Shown: piece by piece, positions 45,731 through 53,606 of the stretch | How the letters are laid out: each line of letters opens with the position of its first letter | Position numbering within the stretch: position 1 is the stretch's first letter | Source: Nannocystis sp. RBIL2 | Lineage (GTDB): Bacteria > Myxococcota_A > Polyangia > Nannocystales > Nannocystaceae | Direction: 5' to 3' | Length of the DNA stretch: 64,000 nt | Assembly (NCBI RefSeq): GCF_026626745.1 | Contig: NZ_JAPNJW010000002.1 | Span: 4,488,151-4,552,150, forward strand | Position numbers and translations under genes: made by a program | The notes under the pieces: model-generated | Database searches by the model: none | What the model was told of the DNA's origin: nothing | The model's input: only the letters and a program-made list of their open reading frames with translations

Positions 45731-46108
45731 GTGACCGCCCCCCAGCTCCGCCAGATCGGTGCGACCCAGGTCCTCGTGCTGCCCGACTCGGGCCCCAGCA
45801 TCGGCACCGCCGACGACGCCATCCAGCTGATCGGCGACGCCTCCGCCAGCGACGCCGACACCGTCGTCGTCCCGGTCGCCCGCCTGCACCCCGACTTCCT
45901 GGTCCTGCGCACCCGCATGGCCGGCGAGTTCGCCCAGAAGTTCGTCAACTATCGCCGCCGCCTCGTCCTCCTCGGCGACCTCTCGCTCGCCCTCATCGAC
46001 AGCGACGCCCTCCGCGACTACGTGCGCGAGGCCAACCGCGGCGACGACGTGTGGTTCTTCGCCGACTGGCCCGAGCTCGAGCGACGCCTCGCCGGCGACC
46101 CGGACTGA
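45731..46108 (+). CDS. DUF4180 protein (125 aa)
   Basis: A small cytoplasmic protein starting at GTG 45731, the only start that fits because the ATG just upstream is out of frame and quickly stopped. The core FLVLRTRMAGEFAQKFVNYR, then RLVLLGDLSLALIDSDALRD and YVREANRGDDVWFFADWPEL, follows the DUF4180 pattern, in which an acidic F-L-TG-AGE-QKF-NY stretch precedes a strand and a terminal helix. The function of DUF4180 is unknown. It is followed 18 bases later by a lipoprotein gene on the same strand, possibly cotranscribed. Confidence 0.8.
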   Translation: MTAPQLRQIGATQVLVLPDSGPSIGTADDAIQLIGDASASDADTVVVPVARLHPDFLVLRTRMAGEFAQKFVNYRRRLVLLGDLSLALIDSDALRDYVREANRGDDVWFFADWPELERRLAGDPD

Positions 46109-46126
46109 GCGAGAGCCACACGAGCG

Positions 46127-47149
46127 ATGCGCCTCTCCACGTCATTTCACCAGGTCGTCTCGTCGGTCGGTCGCCTGCGCTCGCGCGTGTTCCTCGGTTT
46201 CTTGGGTACGGCCCTCCTTTCCTGCGGCGATGACTCGGCGACGAGCACGGAGAGCGACACCGCCACGGACGAGCGGGTCCTGCGGATCTCGGAAGCGGTC
46301 GAGTTATGTACAGTGACTCCCTCGCCCTCGTCGCCGCTGTTTCACGCGCGGGCGATCTTGCGGCTGGACGAGGGCGAGGTCTCGCTGCCCGCCGAGCCCG
46401 ACGTGGACACCCCGACGTGGCTGCCGTTCACCCTGCGGACCGGCCCTGACGGCCCCGAGCTCCCCTGGGCCGAGGGCGAGGGCGCCGTGAGCGTCGCGGC
46501 CGACAGCGTCCCGCATTCGATCTACTTCCTCGACGAGGCGTATGGGTGGGAGACTGTCGTGTATGTCGACAATCCGAACGCGATGACGGTGAGAGGCGAT
46601 CGATTGCTCGTACAGGTCGCATACCCTGCCGGCACCCGTGTCTTCGAGCTCGCCCCGATCACCACCCTCGACCAGGAGCTTCGCCTCCGGGTCCTCGCGT
46701 TCGTCCCCGGGCTCGCGGCGACCGACCCGCCGCAACGAACCCTGGCCGCTCCGTGCGAGCTGACCGACGTATCGGTGGACCGTATCGACGTGACCCTGGC
46801 AGAGGGAGCGGTGTCGTTTCACACGCGCCCCGCCCGCTGGGGAGGCCTCGACGGCTTCACGGTCCTGGCCGAGGGCGAGGTCGACGGCGTCCCGTTCGAG
46901 GTCGACAGTTACTGGGACCTCGAGTACGCCACGAGCAATGTCGAGGGGCTGTACGGTGTCAGCCCGCGCATGGCAGTGCGATTCGGCGAACGACCGGACG
47001 GCTCCTGCATCCTGCTCGTCGAACCGGACCCCTTCGCGCCCGAGCCGGTCTACTTCGCCAGCGTCCTCGATTGCGCGCAGAACAAGCTGCGGGACCTCTC
47101 CCTGCAGTCCATCGCCTTCGTCGCCGGTGGCGGTGAAAACCGGTGGTAG
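46127..47149 (+). CDS. hypothetical lipoprotein (340 aa)
   Basis: The N-terminus has an Arg-containing n-region and a hydrophobic stretch ending in lipobox ALLSCG near residue 33. The mature part lacks a long linker (only DDSATSTESDTATDE) and is beta-rich: AILRLDEGEVSLPAEPDVDT, then VVYVDNPNAMTVRGDRLLVQ, and a later EVDGVPFEVDSYWDLEYATS. Four Cys are spread over the protein, which fits a few disulfides. I do not recognise a family. Two related beta domains may be present. It is downstream of the DUF4180 gene. The frame is still open after the stop in a coding-like way. Confidence 0.7.
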   Translation: MRLSTSFHQVVSSVGRLRSRVFLGFLGTALLSCGDDSATSTESDTATDERVLRISEAVELCTVTPSPSSPLFHARAILRLDEGEVSLPAEPDVDTPTWLPFTLRTGPDGPELPWAEGEGAVSVAADSVPHSIYFLDEAYGWETVVYVDNPNAMTVRGDRLLVQVAYPAGTRVFELAPITTLDQELRLRVLAFVPGLAATDPPQRTLAAPCELTDVSVDRIDVTLAEGAVSFHTRPARWGGLDGFTVLAEGEVDGVPFEVDSYWDLEYATSNVEGLYGVSPRMAVRFGERPDGSCILLVEPDPFAPEPVYFASVLDCAQNKLRDLSLQSIAFVAGGGENRW

Positions 47150-47404
47150 CTCGCCCGTCGTCGACAGCGCGAGCGACGACGAGGGCGACGCCCCGCGCCG
47201 CAGGTCGCGCTCGGCTGGCGCTTCACGCTCGAGACCGTACGACCCGCCCACCCCGTGCGTCCTGACGGTCGAGCGCGCCCTCTGGCCGCGGCGGCGCTCC
47301 GCGCGTTCACGCGCGACCTATTTTTCGACCACGAGCGCGTGCTCGCGGACATCGTCGAGCGGATCGTCCCTCGCGTGGTCCCATCGCTGACCGGGATGCT
47401 CTAG
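47150..47404 (+). other. coding-like remnant after the lipoprotein gene
   Basis: Directly after the TAG of the lipoprotein, the same frame continues without an ATG to another TAG at 47404. It reads Arg-rich at first, then APQVALGWRFTLETVRPAHP and a helical tail DLFFDHERVLADIVERIVPR. It may be the C-terminal remnant of a lost gene, or readthrough sequence. It is not annotated as a gene because no start is present. Confidence 0.3.
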
Positions 47405-47419
47405 ACTCGGCGCACACGG

Positions 47420-48424
47420 ATGGCCACGACCCAAAACGAACCGACGAGGCGCGCTGTCCTGGTCTGCCCCGCGTGTGATGCGTCGCTGACGGCTCCGCTT
47501 CGTGCCGTCCCCGATCCGCGGCTGTTCGCCCCGCCGCCGGCGATCCGTCGCCAGGGGCTCCGGGCAACGCAGGGCTTTTGGCGCCGGGCGGAGCCGGGGG
47601 AGCTGTCGCAGGGCCTACCGACGCACCCATTCCCCGTCTCGATCCATCCCCACGATCTCCTCGTCCACCAGGTGGTGACCAGCAGCCCCGGGTGCTGCGG
47701 CGTCTTCTCCGAGGACGGGAGCGCCAACCTGCACTGCCGTTGTGGTGCCCCGGTGGGCGTGCTGATCGACGAGTGTGTCTTCGACCTGGAGGTGCGCCTC
47801 GGCGCGCTCTGGCGGGTCGGCGGTGACGACGAGGTCCGCGTCGACGAGCTCGCCGACGATCGCGTGCGCCGCAGCCTCGATCGATGGTCCCGCGTTCGCT
47901 TCGCGGGCCCACCGGTCTCGCTCGACACATCCTGGGACTGGACGGCGAGCGAGGTCCCGACGAGCCGGGAGGTCGAGCACCTCGAGCTCCACCTGATCGC
48001 CGGGGACGACGGCGTGGCGGTGCATGCGGTGGTCGACGGGCGCGCGATCGCGCTGCCCCTCGCTCCCATCGATCTGCTGCGAGCCATCGCCCTCGAGCGG
48101 CTCCCCGTCGGCAACGAGGGGCTCGCCCTCCGCTACGACCTGCTGATGTCGCTGCGCGAGAACCGGGTGGTGTCGTCCTGGGGGCTGTTGCGGCGGGGGA
48201 AGGACGTCGAGCTCGTCGAGAGCCCGGCCTCGACCACCTATCCGACGGGCTTCGACATCTACGAGCTCGCTGGCATGCCGCTCGCCGAGGCCCGCGCGAT
48301 CGGCGTCGTGATAGGCCGCGAGACCGAGTCCAGAGGGTGGCGCTTCTCCGAGGCGGCGCTGCTGCGCGCCTGGTCGGCAGCGATCGCGGCGTGCGAACCG
48401 GAGCGCCTGCCTGCTTCGGAATAG
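47420..48424 (+). CDS. hypothetical protein with Cys motifs (334 aa)
   Basis: I do not recognise this protein. It has two Cys clusters that could bind zinc: CPAC near residue 16, and CC with CRCGAP near 93-110. The rest is mixed alpha/beta: VGVLIDECVFDLEVRLGALW, then a helical part with LRAIALERLPVGNEGLALRY and a C-terminal domain with YPTGFDIYELAGMPLAEARA. There is no signal peptide. The ATG at 47420 sits 15 bases after the preceding remnant. The GFDIYELAGMPLAEARAIGV segment looks like the most ordered part. It appears to be alone; no neighbour suggests its job. Confidence 0.65.
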   Translation: MATTQNEPTRRAVLVCPACDASLTAPLRAVPDPRLFAPPPAIRRQGLRATQGFWRRAEPGELSQGLPTHPFPVSIHPHDLLVHQVVTSSPGCCGVFSEDGSANLHCRCGAPVGVLIDECVFDLEVRLGALWRVGGDDEVRVDELADDRVRRSLDRWSRVRFAGPPVSLDTSWDWTASEVPTSREVEHLELHLIAGDDGVAVHAVVDGRAIALPLAPIDLLRAIALERLPVGNEGLALRYDLLMSLRENRVVSSWGLLRRGKDVELVESPASTTYPTGFDIYELAGMPLAEARAIGVVIGRETESRGWRFSEAALLRAWSAAIAACEPERLPASE

Positions 48425-48867
48425 CCGCGGAGACCTCCTGCGTCACCGTCGACCCGCTTGCGCCCCCTCGCCTCCGTCGCCCTGCTCATGGTTCGACCCT
48501 CGTCCGCGCTCGGGTCGCCCTTCGTCGGTCTCTTTCGACATTCAGCCTCCGAGACCCCGCCGCCGAGTACAAGCAATCCGCCGCCGCCAAGAGCTCGGCC
48601 TCGATTGAAACCGAGAGCGCCGCGCGCGACAGCCCCGTCCGCGAGGACCCTTTCTTCTGACAGTGACGCCGTCGCCCACACGCACCGCAGCCCTCGCGCG
48701 CCATCGACCGATCGGCGAGCCGCACCCCGCTCACGCGAATCACTGCACTACCTCCTACCCGTCACATCCTGGCGATCCCAGCCATAGGCCCCCGCGATTT
48801 TTGTCACGGCCCCGTCACCCTTCCTCGCGTCGTTTCGCCCCTGCATCGGTGTTCTAACCGCCTTTGC
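48425..48867. other. intergenic region before the Old Yellow Enzyme
   Basis: 443 bases with no supported gene. The last 90 bases (CGATTTTTGTCACGGCCCCG region, 48796-48815) are somewhat AT-richer and are the probable promoter area for the next gene. I cannot name a box. Confidence 0.35.
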
Positions 48868-49968
48868 ATGAGCAGCGCCCTCCTCTCTCCGATTCGCCTG
48901 CGCAACGGCCTCGTCGCGCGCAACCGCGTCTGGCTCGCCCCGCTGACCAACCAGCAGAGCCACGACGACGGCGTCCTCTCGACCGCCGAGCAGCGGTGGC
49001 TCGAGCGGCGGGCGGAGGGCGGCTTCGGCGTCGTCGAGACCTGCGCCGCGCACGTCTCGCAGGACGGCCAGGGCTTCGACGGTCAGCTCGGCGTGTGGGG
49101 CGATCATCAGCTCCCGCGCCTGCGCGAGCTGGCCGCCGCGATCGCCCAGGCCGGCGCGCTCGGCCTCGTCCAGCTCTATCACGGCGGCGTGCGCTCGCCC
49201 TCGCGGCTCACCGGCCGACGGCCGTGGAGCGCCAGCAGCTTCACCGAAGCGGGGCGGCCCGAATTCGAGGTCCCGCGCGCCGCCGACGTGTCCGACATCG
49301 AGGCCGCGATCGACGCCTTCGACCAGGCCGCCCGTCGCACCGCCGCCGCCGGCTTCCACGGCGTCGAGCTGCACGGCGCCCACGGCTATCTGCTCGGTCA
49401 ATTCCTCAGCAGCACCATGAATCAGCGCACCGACGAATGGGGCGGCAGCTTCGCCAATCGCGCTCGCCTCATTCGCACCATCGCTCGCCGGGTCCGCGCT
49501 GCCACTCCGGCGGACTTCCTCGTCGGTGCGCGGATCTCCCCTGAAGATTTCGGCTACGCCCGCGGCCTCGACCTCGACGAATCGCTGCAGCTCGCCGCCT
49601 GGCTGGCCGAGGACGGCGTCGACTTCCTCCACGTCTCCCTGTGGGACAGCAAGAAGAACACCGCCAAGCGCCCCGACCAGCACCCCGTCCCGCTGTTCCG
49701 CGCGGCCTTGCCGAAGCACGTCCCGCTCGTCGTCGCCGGCAACATCTGGACCCGTGCCGAGGCCGAGGCCGAGCTCGAGCGCGGCGCCGACTTCGTCGCG
49801 CTCGGCAAGGTTGCGATCTTGAACCCCGACTGGCCGCTGCGCGCCGCCGACCCGTCGTACCAGCCCGAGCGCGGCCCGCTGACTCCCGCTCAGCTGCACG
49901 ACCTGGCGATCAGCGACGTCTTCGTCGACTACCTGCGCCGCTTCAAGACCATCGTGCGCGACGCGTGA
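48868..49968 (+). CDS. NADH:flavin oxidoreductase, Old Yellow Enzyme family
   Basis: A 366-residue FMN-dependent ene-reductase. It has the usual layout: N-terminal LLSPIRLRNGLVARNRVWLA, active-site region GFHGVELHGAHGYLLGQFLS, TMNQRTDEWGGSFANRARLI with the R-Dx-GG signature, then GNIWTRAEAEAELERGADFV and the FMN phosphate site. Such enzymes reduce the C=C bond of enals, enones or nitro compounds with NAD(P)H. It lacks the extra Fe-S and FAD domains of dienoyl-CoA reductase-type members, so it is the short form. The physiological substrate is unknown. It is monocistronic. The start at 48868 (ATGAGCAGC) opens directly on the conserved N-terminus. Confidence 0.92.
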   Translation: MSSALLSPIRLRNGLVARNRVWLAPLTNQQSHDDGVLSTAEQRWLERRAEGGFGVVETCAAHVSQDGQGFDGQLGVWGDHQLPRLRELAAAIAQAGALGLVQLYHGGVRSPSRLTGRRPWSASSFTEAGRPEFEVPRAADVSDIEAAIDAFDQAARRTAAAGFHGVELHGAHGYLLGQFLSSTMNQRTDEWGGSFANRARLIRTIARRVRAATPADFLVGARISPEDFGYARGLDLDESLQLAAWLAEDGVDFLHVSLWDSKKNTAKRPDQHPVPLFRAALPKHVPLVVAGNIWTRAEAEAELERGADFVALGKVAILNPDWPLRAADPSYQPERGPLTPAQLHDLAISDVFVDYLRRFKTIVRDA

Positions 49969-50323
49969 CGTCCCGGGTCGCTCGCGCCGGTTTCCCCGGG
50001 TGGAGGGGGCCTACCGGCGCTCCCTTCTCCGTGATCGCGGCGAACCGTCACCGGACCCAGCAGGAGTTCTGCCTCGACATCGCAGCCCGGTGAAGCGGTG
50101 TCCCGCGAATACGCATCCTGTCCTCCGAGCCATCTCATACGAATCCGGCGTCCCGCCGCGTGGCCGGGCACTCGCGGCGCGACGCCGCACTGGCACGATG
50201 AGCAGCGCTCCCCCGCGAGCACCCCCTCGCGGGCGCGCATTCGCAAGGCTCCGTTCGCAATCGCGCCGCGGGCGATCGTCTTCTCGCTTGTTCGCCCCCC
50301 TGTTCGTCCCGTATGAGCGGAGC
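49969..50323. other. intergenic region with a palindromic element copy
   Basis: 355 bases without a believable gene. It holds CCTGTCCTCCGAGCCATCTC at 50117-50136, a degenerate copy of the dispersed element very like the one at 36909. The start region of the following lipoprotein gene begins near 50310. Confidence 0.4.
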
Positions 50324-51196
50324 ATGCGGATCCTCCTCGTCGCCTCGCTCGCGCTCGCCTGCCACTCCGGCCCGCAGGAGGTCTCCTCCGAGTACAAGCC
50401 CGAGGTTCCGCCCCCGGCCCCGACGCCCCCGCCGACGCCCGTCGTCGCGCCCCCGCCGACGCCCGTCGCCGCGCCCGAGCCCGCGCCTGCCCCCGCCGAA
50501 CCGCCGACCTGGCAGACCGGCCCGGACCGCTATCAACTCCCGACCAAGGTCCGCTGGTCGGAAGAGGAGGGCCCGTTCTGTGGCGTCCACGTCATCGACC
50601 TCGCCGCCGGTGAGACGACCACGCTCCTCTCGCGCGACCGCAGCACCTGGGTCGTGCGCGCCGGCAAGACCGAGACGCCGACGGCCGTCGAGTTCGTGAA
50701 GACGCCGCGGCCCGCCGGGCTGCTCAAGCGAATCGAGCCGCTCTTCGAAAAACCCGGGCCCGGCTCGACCGTCCTCGTCGAGCCGGCGCACCCGTTGGTC
50801 CCCGAACCATTCGAGCTCGCCGACGTGCGCATCCTCTTCGGCGACTTCGCGCTGCTCGGCGACAAGCTCTACGGCATCGGCCTCGTCAAGGAGACGACCC
50901 TCCTCGAGATCGACCCGAAGGCCCGCACCTTCGTGCCCCACGTCCTCAAGGGCAAGTCGCCCGACGCGGTGTTTCCGGACGGCCCCAACCTCGCGCTGTA
51001 CCTGTCCGGCGCGCGCAAGAAGTCGGTCGCCATCTACGATCCCGCCGCGCGAAAGATCGTCCGCGAGCTCGAGATCCCCCGCGACCTCGAGCCCGAGTGC
51101 CGGCGCACTCACCACTACTACGGCGAGGAGGAAGTCTATTTCCTGTCGGAGGCCGGGCGCTTCTACGTCGGCTTCGCGTGCTTCCCCGACGCGTGA
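50324..51196 (+). CDS. hypothetical lipoprotein with Pro-rich linker (290 aa)
   Basis: The ATG at 50324 starts a short lipoprotein signal (MRILLVASLALACHSG). A linker of about 50 residues made of Pro, Ala and Val follows, with repeats of PPPTPV and APAP. The mature domain of about 220 residues is beta-rich and looks like a partial propeller or beta-sandwich: GVHVIDLAAGETTTLLSRDR, LGDKLYGIGLVKETTLLEID, KSVAIYDPAARKIVRELEIP, with a Cys pair near the end. I cannot assign a family. The Pro-rich spacer would hold the domain away from the membrane. Probably monocistronic. Confidence 0.72.
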   Translation: MRILLVASLALACHSGPQEVSSEYKPEVPPPAPTPPPTPVVAPPPTPVAAPEPAPAPAEPPTWQTGPDRYQLPTKVRWSEEEGPFCGVHVIDLAAGETTTLLSRDRSTWVVRAGKTETPTAVEFVKTPRPAGLLKRIEPLFEKPGPGSTVLVEPAHPLVPEPFELADVRILFGDFALLGDKLYGIGLVKETTLLEIDPKARTFVPHVLKGKSPDAVFPDGPNLALYLSGARKKSVAIYDPAARKIVRELEIPRDLEPECRRTHHYYGEEEVYFLSEAGRFYVGFACFPDA

Positions 51197-51405
51197 GCAG
51201 CGCCCCTCTCTCATGACCGCCGGGGTGGGCATCGTCATCCCTCGTCCGGTCGCCTCGCACCTGCGCGTGGCGCACGCGCGTGACGGACCTCGTTCGCCTC
51301 GCAACTCGCCGATCGCTCTGCTATCCCGTCTCCTGGCTCGCGTGGCTCCCGACCGCCTGCTCGAGGCGCGTCGTCTGTTATTGCGCCGCGCGCCTGTCCA
51401 CCCTT

Positions 51406-52677
51406 ATGGCCGACTCGTCGCGTATCCTCCTCACCTCCTCGTTATTGTTGTCGATGCAGGTGGCAGCCTGCTCCGAGCCCGTCGCCGGCAGCGAGGGCGA
51501 GCCGACCACCAGCGGCACCGGCACCGACGACACGACGACCACCACCGGCGACTTGCCCACCGGCACCAGCGGCGTGACCGCGGACACAGGTCCCAGCGAG
51601 CCGACCGCGACCACGACCAGCGGCACCTCGACCACCGGCGAGGACGTCATGCCCGAGCCCGAGGTGTGGGACGGCGAGAAGCTGCCGTGGGAAGAATTCG
51701 GCCGCTGGACGTGGGTCCCCTTCCCCGACTCGCAGTGTCGCGACGGCAGCAGCACGGGGATCTGGATGCGCTACGGCAAGGGCCCCGGCCTCGCCATCTT
51801 CTTCGAGGGCGGCGGCGCCTGCTTCAACGCCCTGACCTGCGCCAACAACGACGCGAGCTTCGACCCCAGCTGGACGTTCGGGTGGGACGGCATCGGGCTC
51901 TTCGACGCCGACTGGACCGACAACCCGATCCACGACTGGAACGTCGTCTACGTCCCCTACTGCACCGGCGACGTCCACTCCGGCAGTCGCACCGATGTCG
52001 AGGTTCCGGGCGTCGAGGGTCTGCAGCAGTTCGTCGGCTACCGCAACGTCACCGCCTACCTCGACCGCATCGTCCCGACCTTCAAGGCCGCGCCCAACGT
52101 GCTCGTCACCGGCGTGAGCGCCGGGGGCTTCGGCGCCGGCATCCATTACGACCGGATCGCCCGCGCCTTCCCCGACGCGCGCGTCACCCTGCTCGACGAC
52201 TCCGGCCCGCCGCTCGCCAACGACGTGCTCGCGCCGTGCCTGCAGCAGCAGTGGGACGACCTGTGGGGCCTCGAGGACGCCCTGCCCGCGGACTGCGACG
52301 ACTGCTTCCCCAGCGCCGGCGGCGGCCTCGTCAACCTCGCCCGCTACCTCGGCGAGAAGCACCCCAAGCAGCACCTGGGCCTGGTCTCCTCCACGCAGGA
52401 CGTGACGATCCGCTTCTTCTTCGGCTACGGCGAGGACGAGTGCATGCCGAAGACCATCAACGTCCCCGCCGGCGAGTTCGAGGCCGGCCTCGTCGACCTG
52501 CGCGACCATTACGTCGCCGAGCCCGCCGGCGTGTGGAGCACCTACCTCGTCGGCGGCAACGGCGACCACGTGTGGACGGTGGGCCCCCGGTTCGCGAACA
52601 CCTACGTCCAGGGCGTCCGCTTCGTCGACTGGTTCGCCGACCTTCTGGTCGGCAAGGCCGGCCACGTCGGCCCGTGA
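51406..52677 (+). CDS. pectin-acetylesterase-like hydrolase, lipoprotein
   Basis: A 423-residue alpha/beta hydrolase. The ATG at 51406 gives a lipoprotein signal (lipobox MQVAAC). A Thr/Gly-rich linker of about 60 residues follows. The catalytic domain opens with PFPDSQCRDGSSTGIWMRYG and the oxyanion segment FFEGGGACFN, a hallmark of the pectin acetylesterase/notum-like family. The nucleophile is the Ser of VTGVSAGGFGA; Asp in VTLLDDSGPP and His in NGDHVWT complete the likely triad. It should remove acyl groups from polysaccharides or other surface esters. A hairpin follows 13 bases after the stop. It is not grouped with other carbohydrate genes here. Confidence 0.82.
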   Translation: MADSSRILLTSSLLLSMQVAACSEPVAGSEGEPTTSGTGTDDTTTTTGDLPTGTSGVTADTGPSEPTATTTSGTSTTGEDVMPEPEVWDGEKLPWEEFGRWTWVPFPDSQCRDGSSTGIWMRYGKGPGLAIFFEGGGACFNALTCANNDASFDPSWTFGWDGIGLFDADWTDNPIHDWNVVYVPYCTGDVHSGSRTDVEVPGVEGLQQFVGYRNVTAYLDRIVPTFKAAPNVLVTGVSAGGFGAGIHYDRIARAFPDARVTLLDDSGPPLANDVLAPCLQQQWDDLWGLEDALPADCDDCFPSAGGGLVNLARYLGEKHPKQHLGLVSSTQDVTIRFFFGYGEDECMPKTINVPAGEFEAGLVDLRDHYVAEPAGVWSTYLVGGNGDHVWTVGPRFANTYVQGVRFVDWFADLLVGKAGHVGP

Positions 52678-52689
52678 CGACATGCTCCT

Positions 52690-52717
52690 TCGGACATGCT
52701 CGAACAGGCATGTCCGA
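52690..52717. terminator. 10-base stem hairpin after the esterase gene
   Basis: TCGGACATGC, an eight-base loop and GCATGTCCGA form an exact 10-base stem, 13 bases after the esterase stop. It is built from copies of the dispersed palindrome. No T run follows, so termination is likely but not certain. Confidence 0.6.
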
Positions 52718-52886
52718 GAGACCATCCGCTGTAGGCGACTTCTCCACCCCTCGGTGACCGTCCGACCGCTCCTGCCGCGGCCGCGACGTCGCACCTGACC
52801 CGCGCGGCGCGGCGGAGTCGCCGCCGGGCTCGCGAGATTCGTCGCGGCCCTGTCGGATGGCCGGGCGCGTCTGCTACAGCAGGGCG

Positions 52887-53552
52887 ATGATCGACCTCTA
52901 CACCGCAGCCACGCCCAACGGGCACAAGGTCTCGATCGCGCTCGAGGAGATGGCCCTCCCTTACGAGGTCCACGCGCTCTCGCTCACCCGCGGCGACCAG
53001 AAGCAGCCGGAGTTCCTCGCCATCAACCCCAACGGCCGGATCCCCGCGATCGTCGACCGCGACGCCGGCGACTTCGCGGTGTTCGAGTCGGGGGCGATCC
53101 TCATCTACCTGGCCGAGAAGACAGGTCAATTCTTGCCCACCGACGTGCGCGCGCGCAGCCGCGTGATCCAGTGGCTCATGTTCCAGATGGGCGGCGTCGG
53201 CCCGATGATGGGCCAGGCCAACGTGTTCTTCCGCTACGCGCCGGAGAAGATCCCCTACGCCATCGGCCGCTACCAGCGCGAGGTCCGGCGCCTGCTCGAG
53301 GTGCTCGACAAGCGGCTCGCCGAGGCCGAGTACCTCGCCGGCGACTACTCGATCGCCGACATCGCCACCTGGCCATGGGTCCGCGGCCACGACTGGGCCG
53401 GCGTCAGCGTCGACGGCCTCGACAACCTCCAGCGCTGGCTCCGCGACATCGGCGAGCGCCCCGCCGTGCAGCGCGGCCGCAACGTCCCGCCCTCCGAGCC
53501 GCAGCCGAACGACAAGACCGTTCAGGACATCCGCGACAAGCTGCTCGCGTGA
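52887..53552 (+). CDS. glutathione S-transferase, YfcG/Ure2p-like
   Basis: A 221-residue cytosolic GST. The ATG at 52887 opens on the thioredoxin-like domain IDLYTAATPNGHKVSIALEE, in which T and N replace the usual catalytic Tyr or Ser as in YfcG-type enzymes. The cis-Pro is in GRIPAIVD, and the GSH-binding ESGAILIYLAEK follows. The helical C-terminal domain contains AGDYSIADIATWPWV. YfcG-type members act as disulfide-bond reductases that use two GSH. Length and motifs fit well. The gene ends before an eight-base hairpin shared with the convergent methylase gene. Confidence 0.9.
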   Translation: MIDLYTAATPNGHKVSIALEEMALPYEVHALSLTRGDQKQPEFLAINPNGRIPAIVDRDAGDFAVFESGAILIYLAEKTGQFLPTDVRARSRVIQWLMFQMGGVGPMMGQANVFFRYAPEKIPYAIGRYQREVRRLLEVLDKRLAEAEYLAGDYSIADIATWPWVRGHDWAGVSVDGLDNLQRWLRDIGERPAVQRGRNVPPSEPQPNDKTVQDIRDKLLA

Positions 53553-53573
53553 GCATCGCTCTTGCACTTTAGT

Positions 53574-53593
53574 ACATGTCCATAAGGACATGT
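53574..53593. terminator. 8-base perfect stem between convergent genes
   Basis: ACATGTCC-ATAA-GGACATGT, a perfect copy of the dispersed palindrome, between the GST stop (53552) and the methylase stop (53607). Its position between two converging ends suggests two-way termination. The AT-rich loop and preceding TTTAGT make it one of the cleaner candidates. Confidence 0.65.
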
Positions 53594-53606
53594 CCGAATC
53601 GCCACC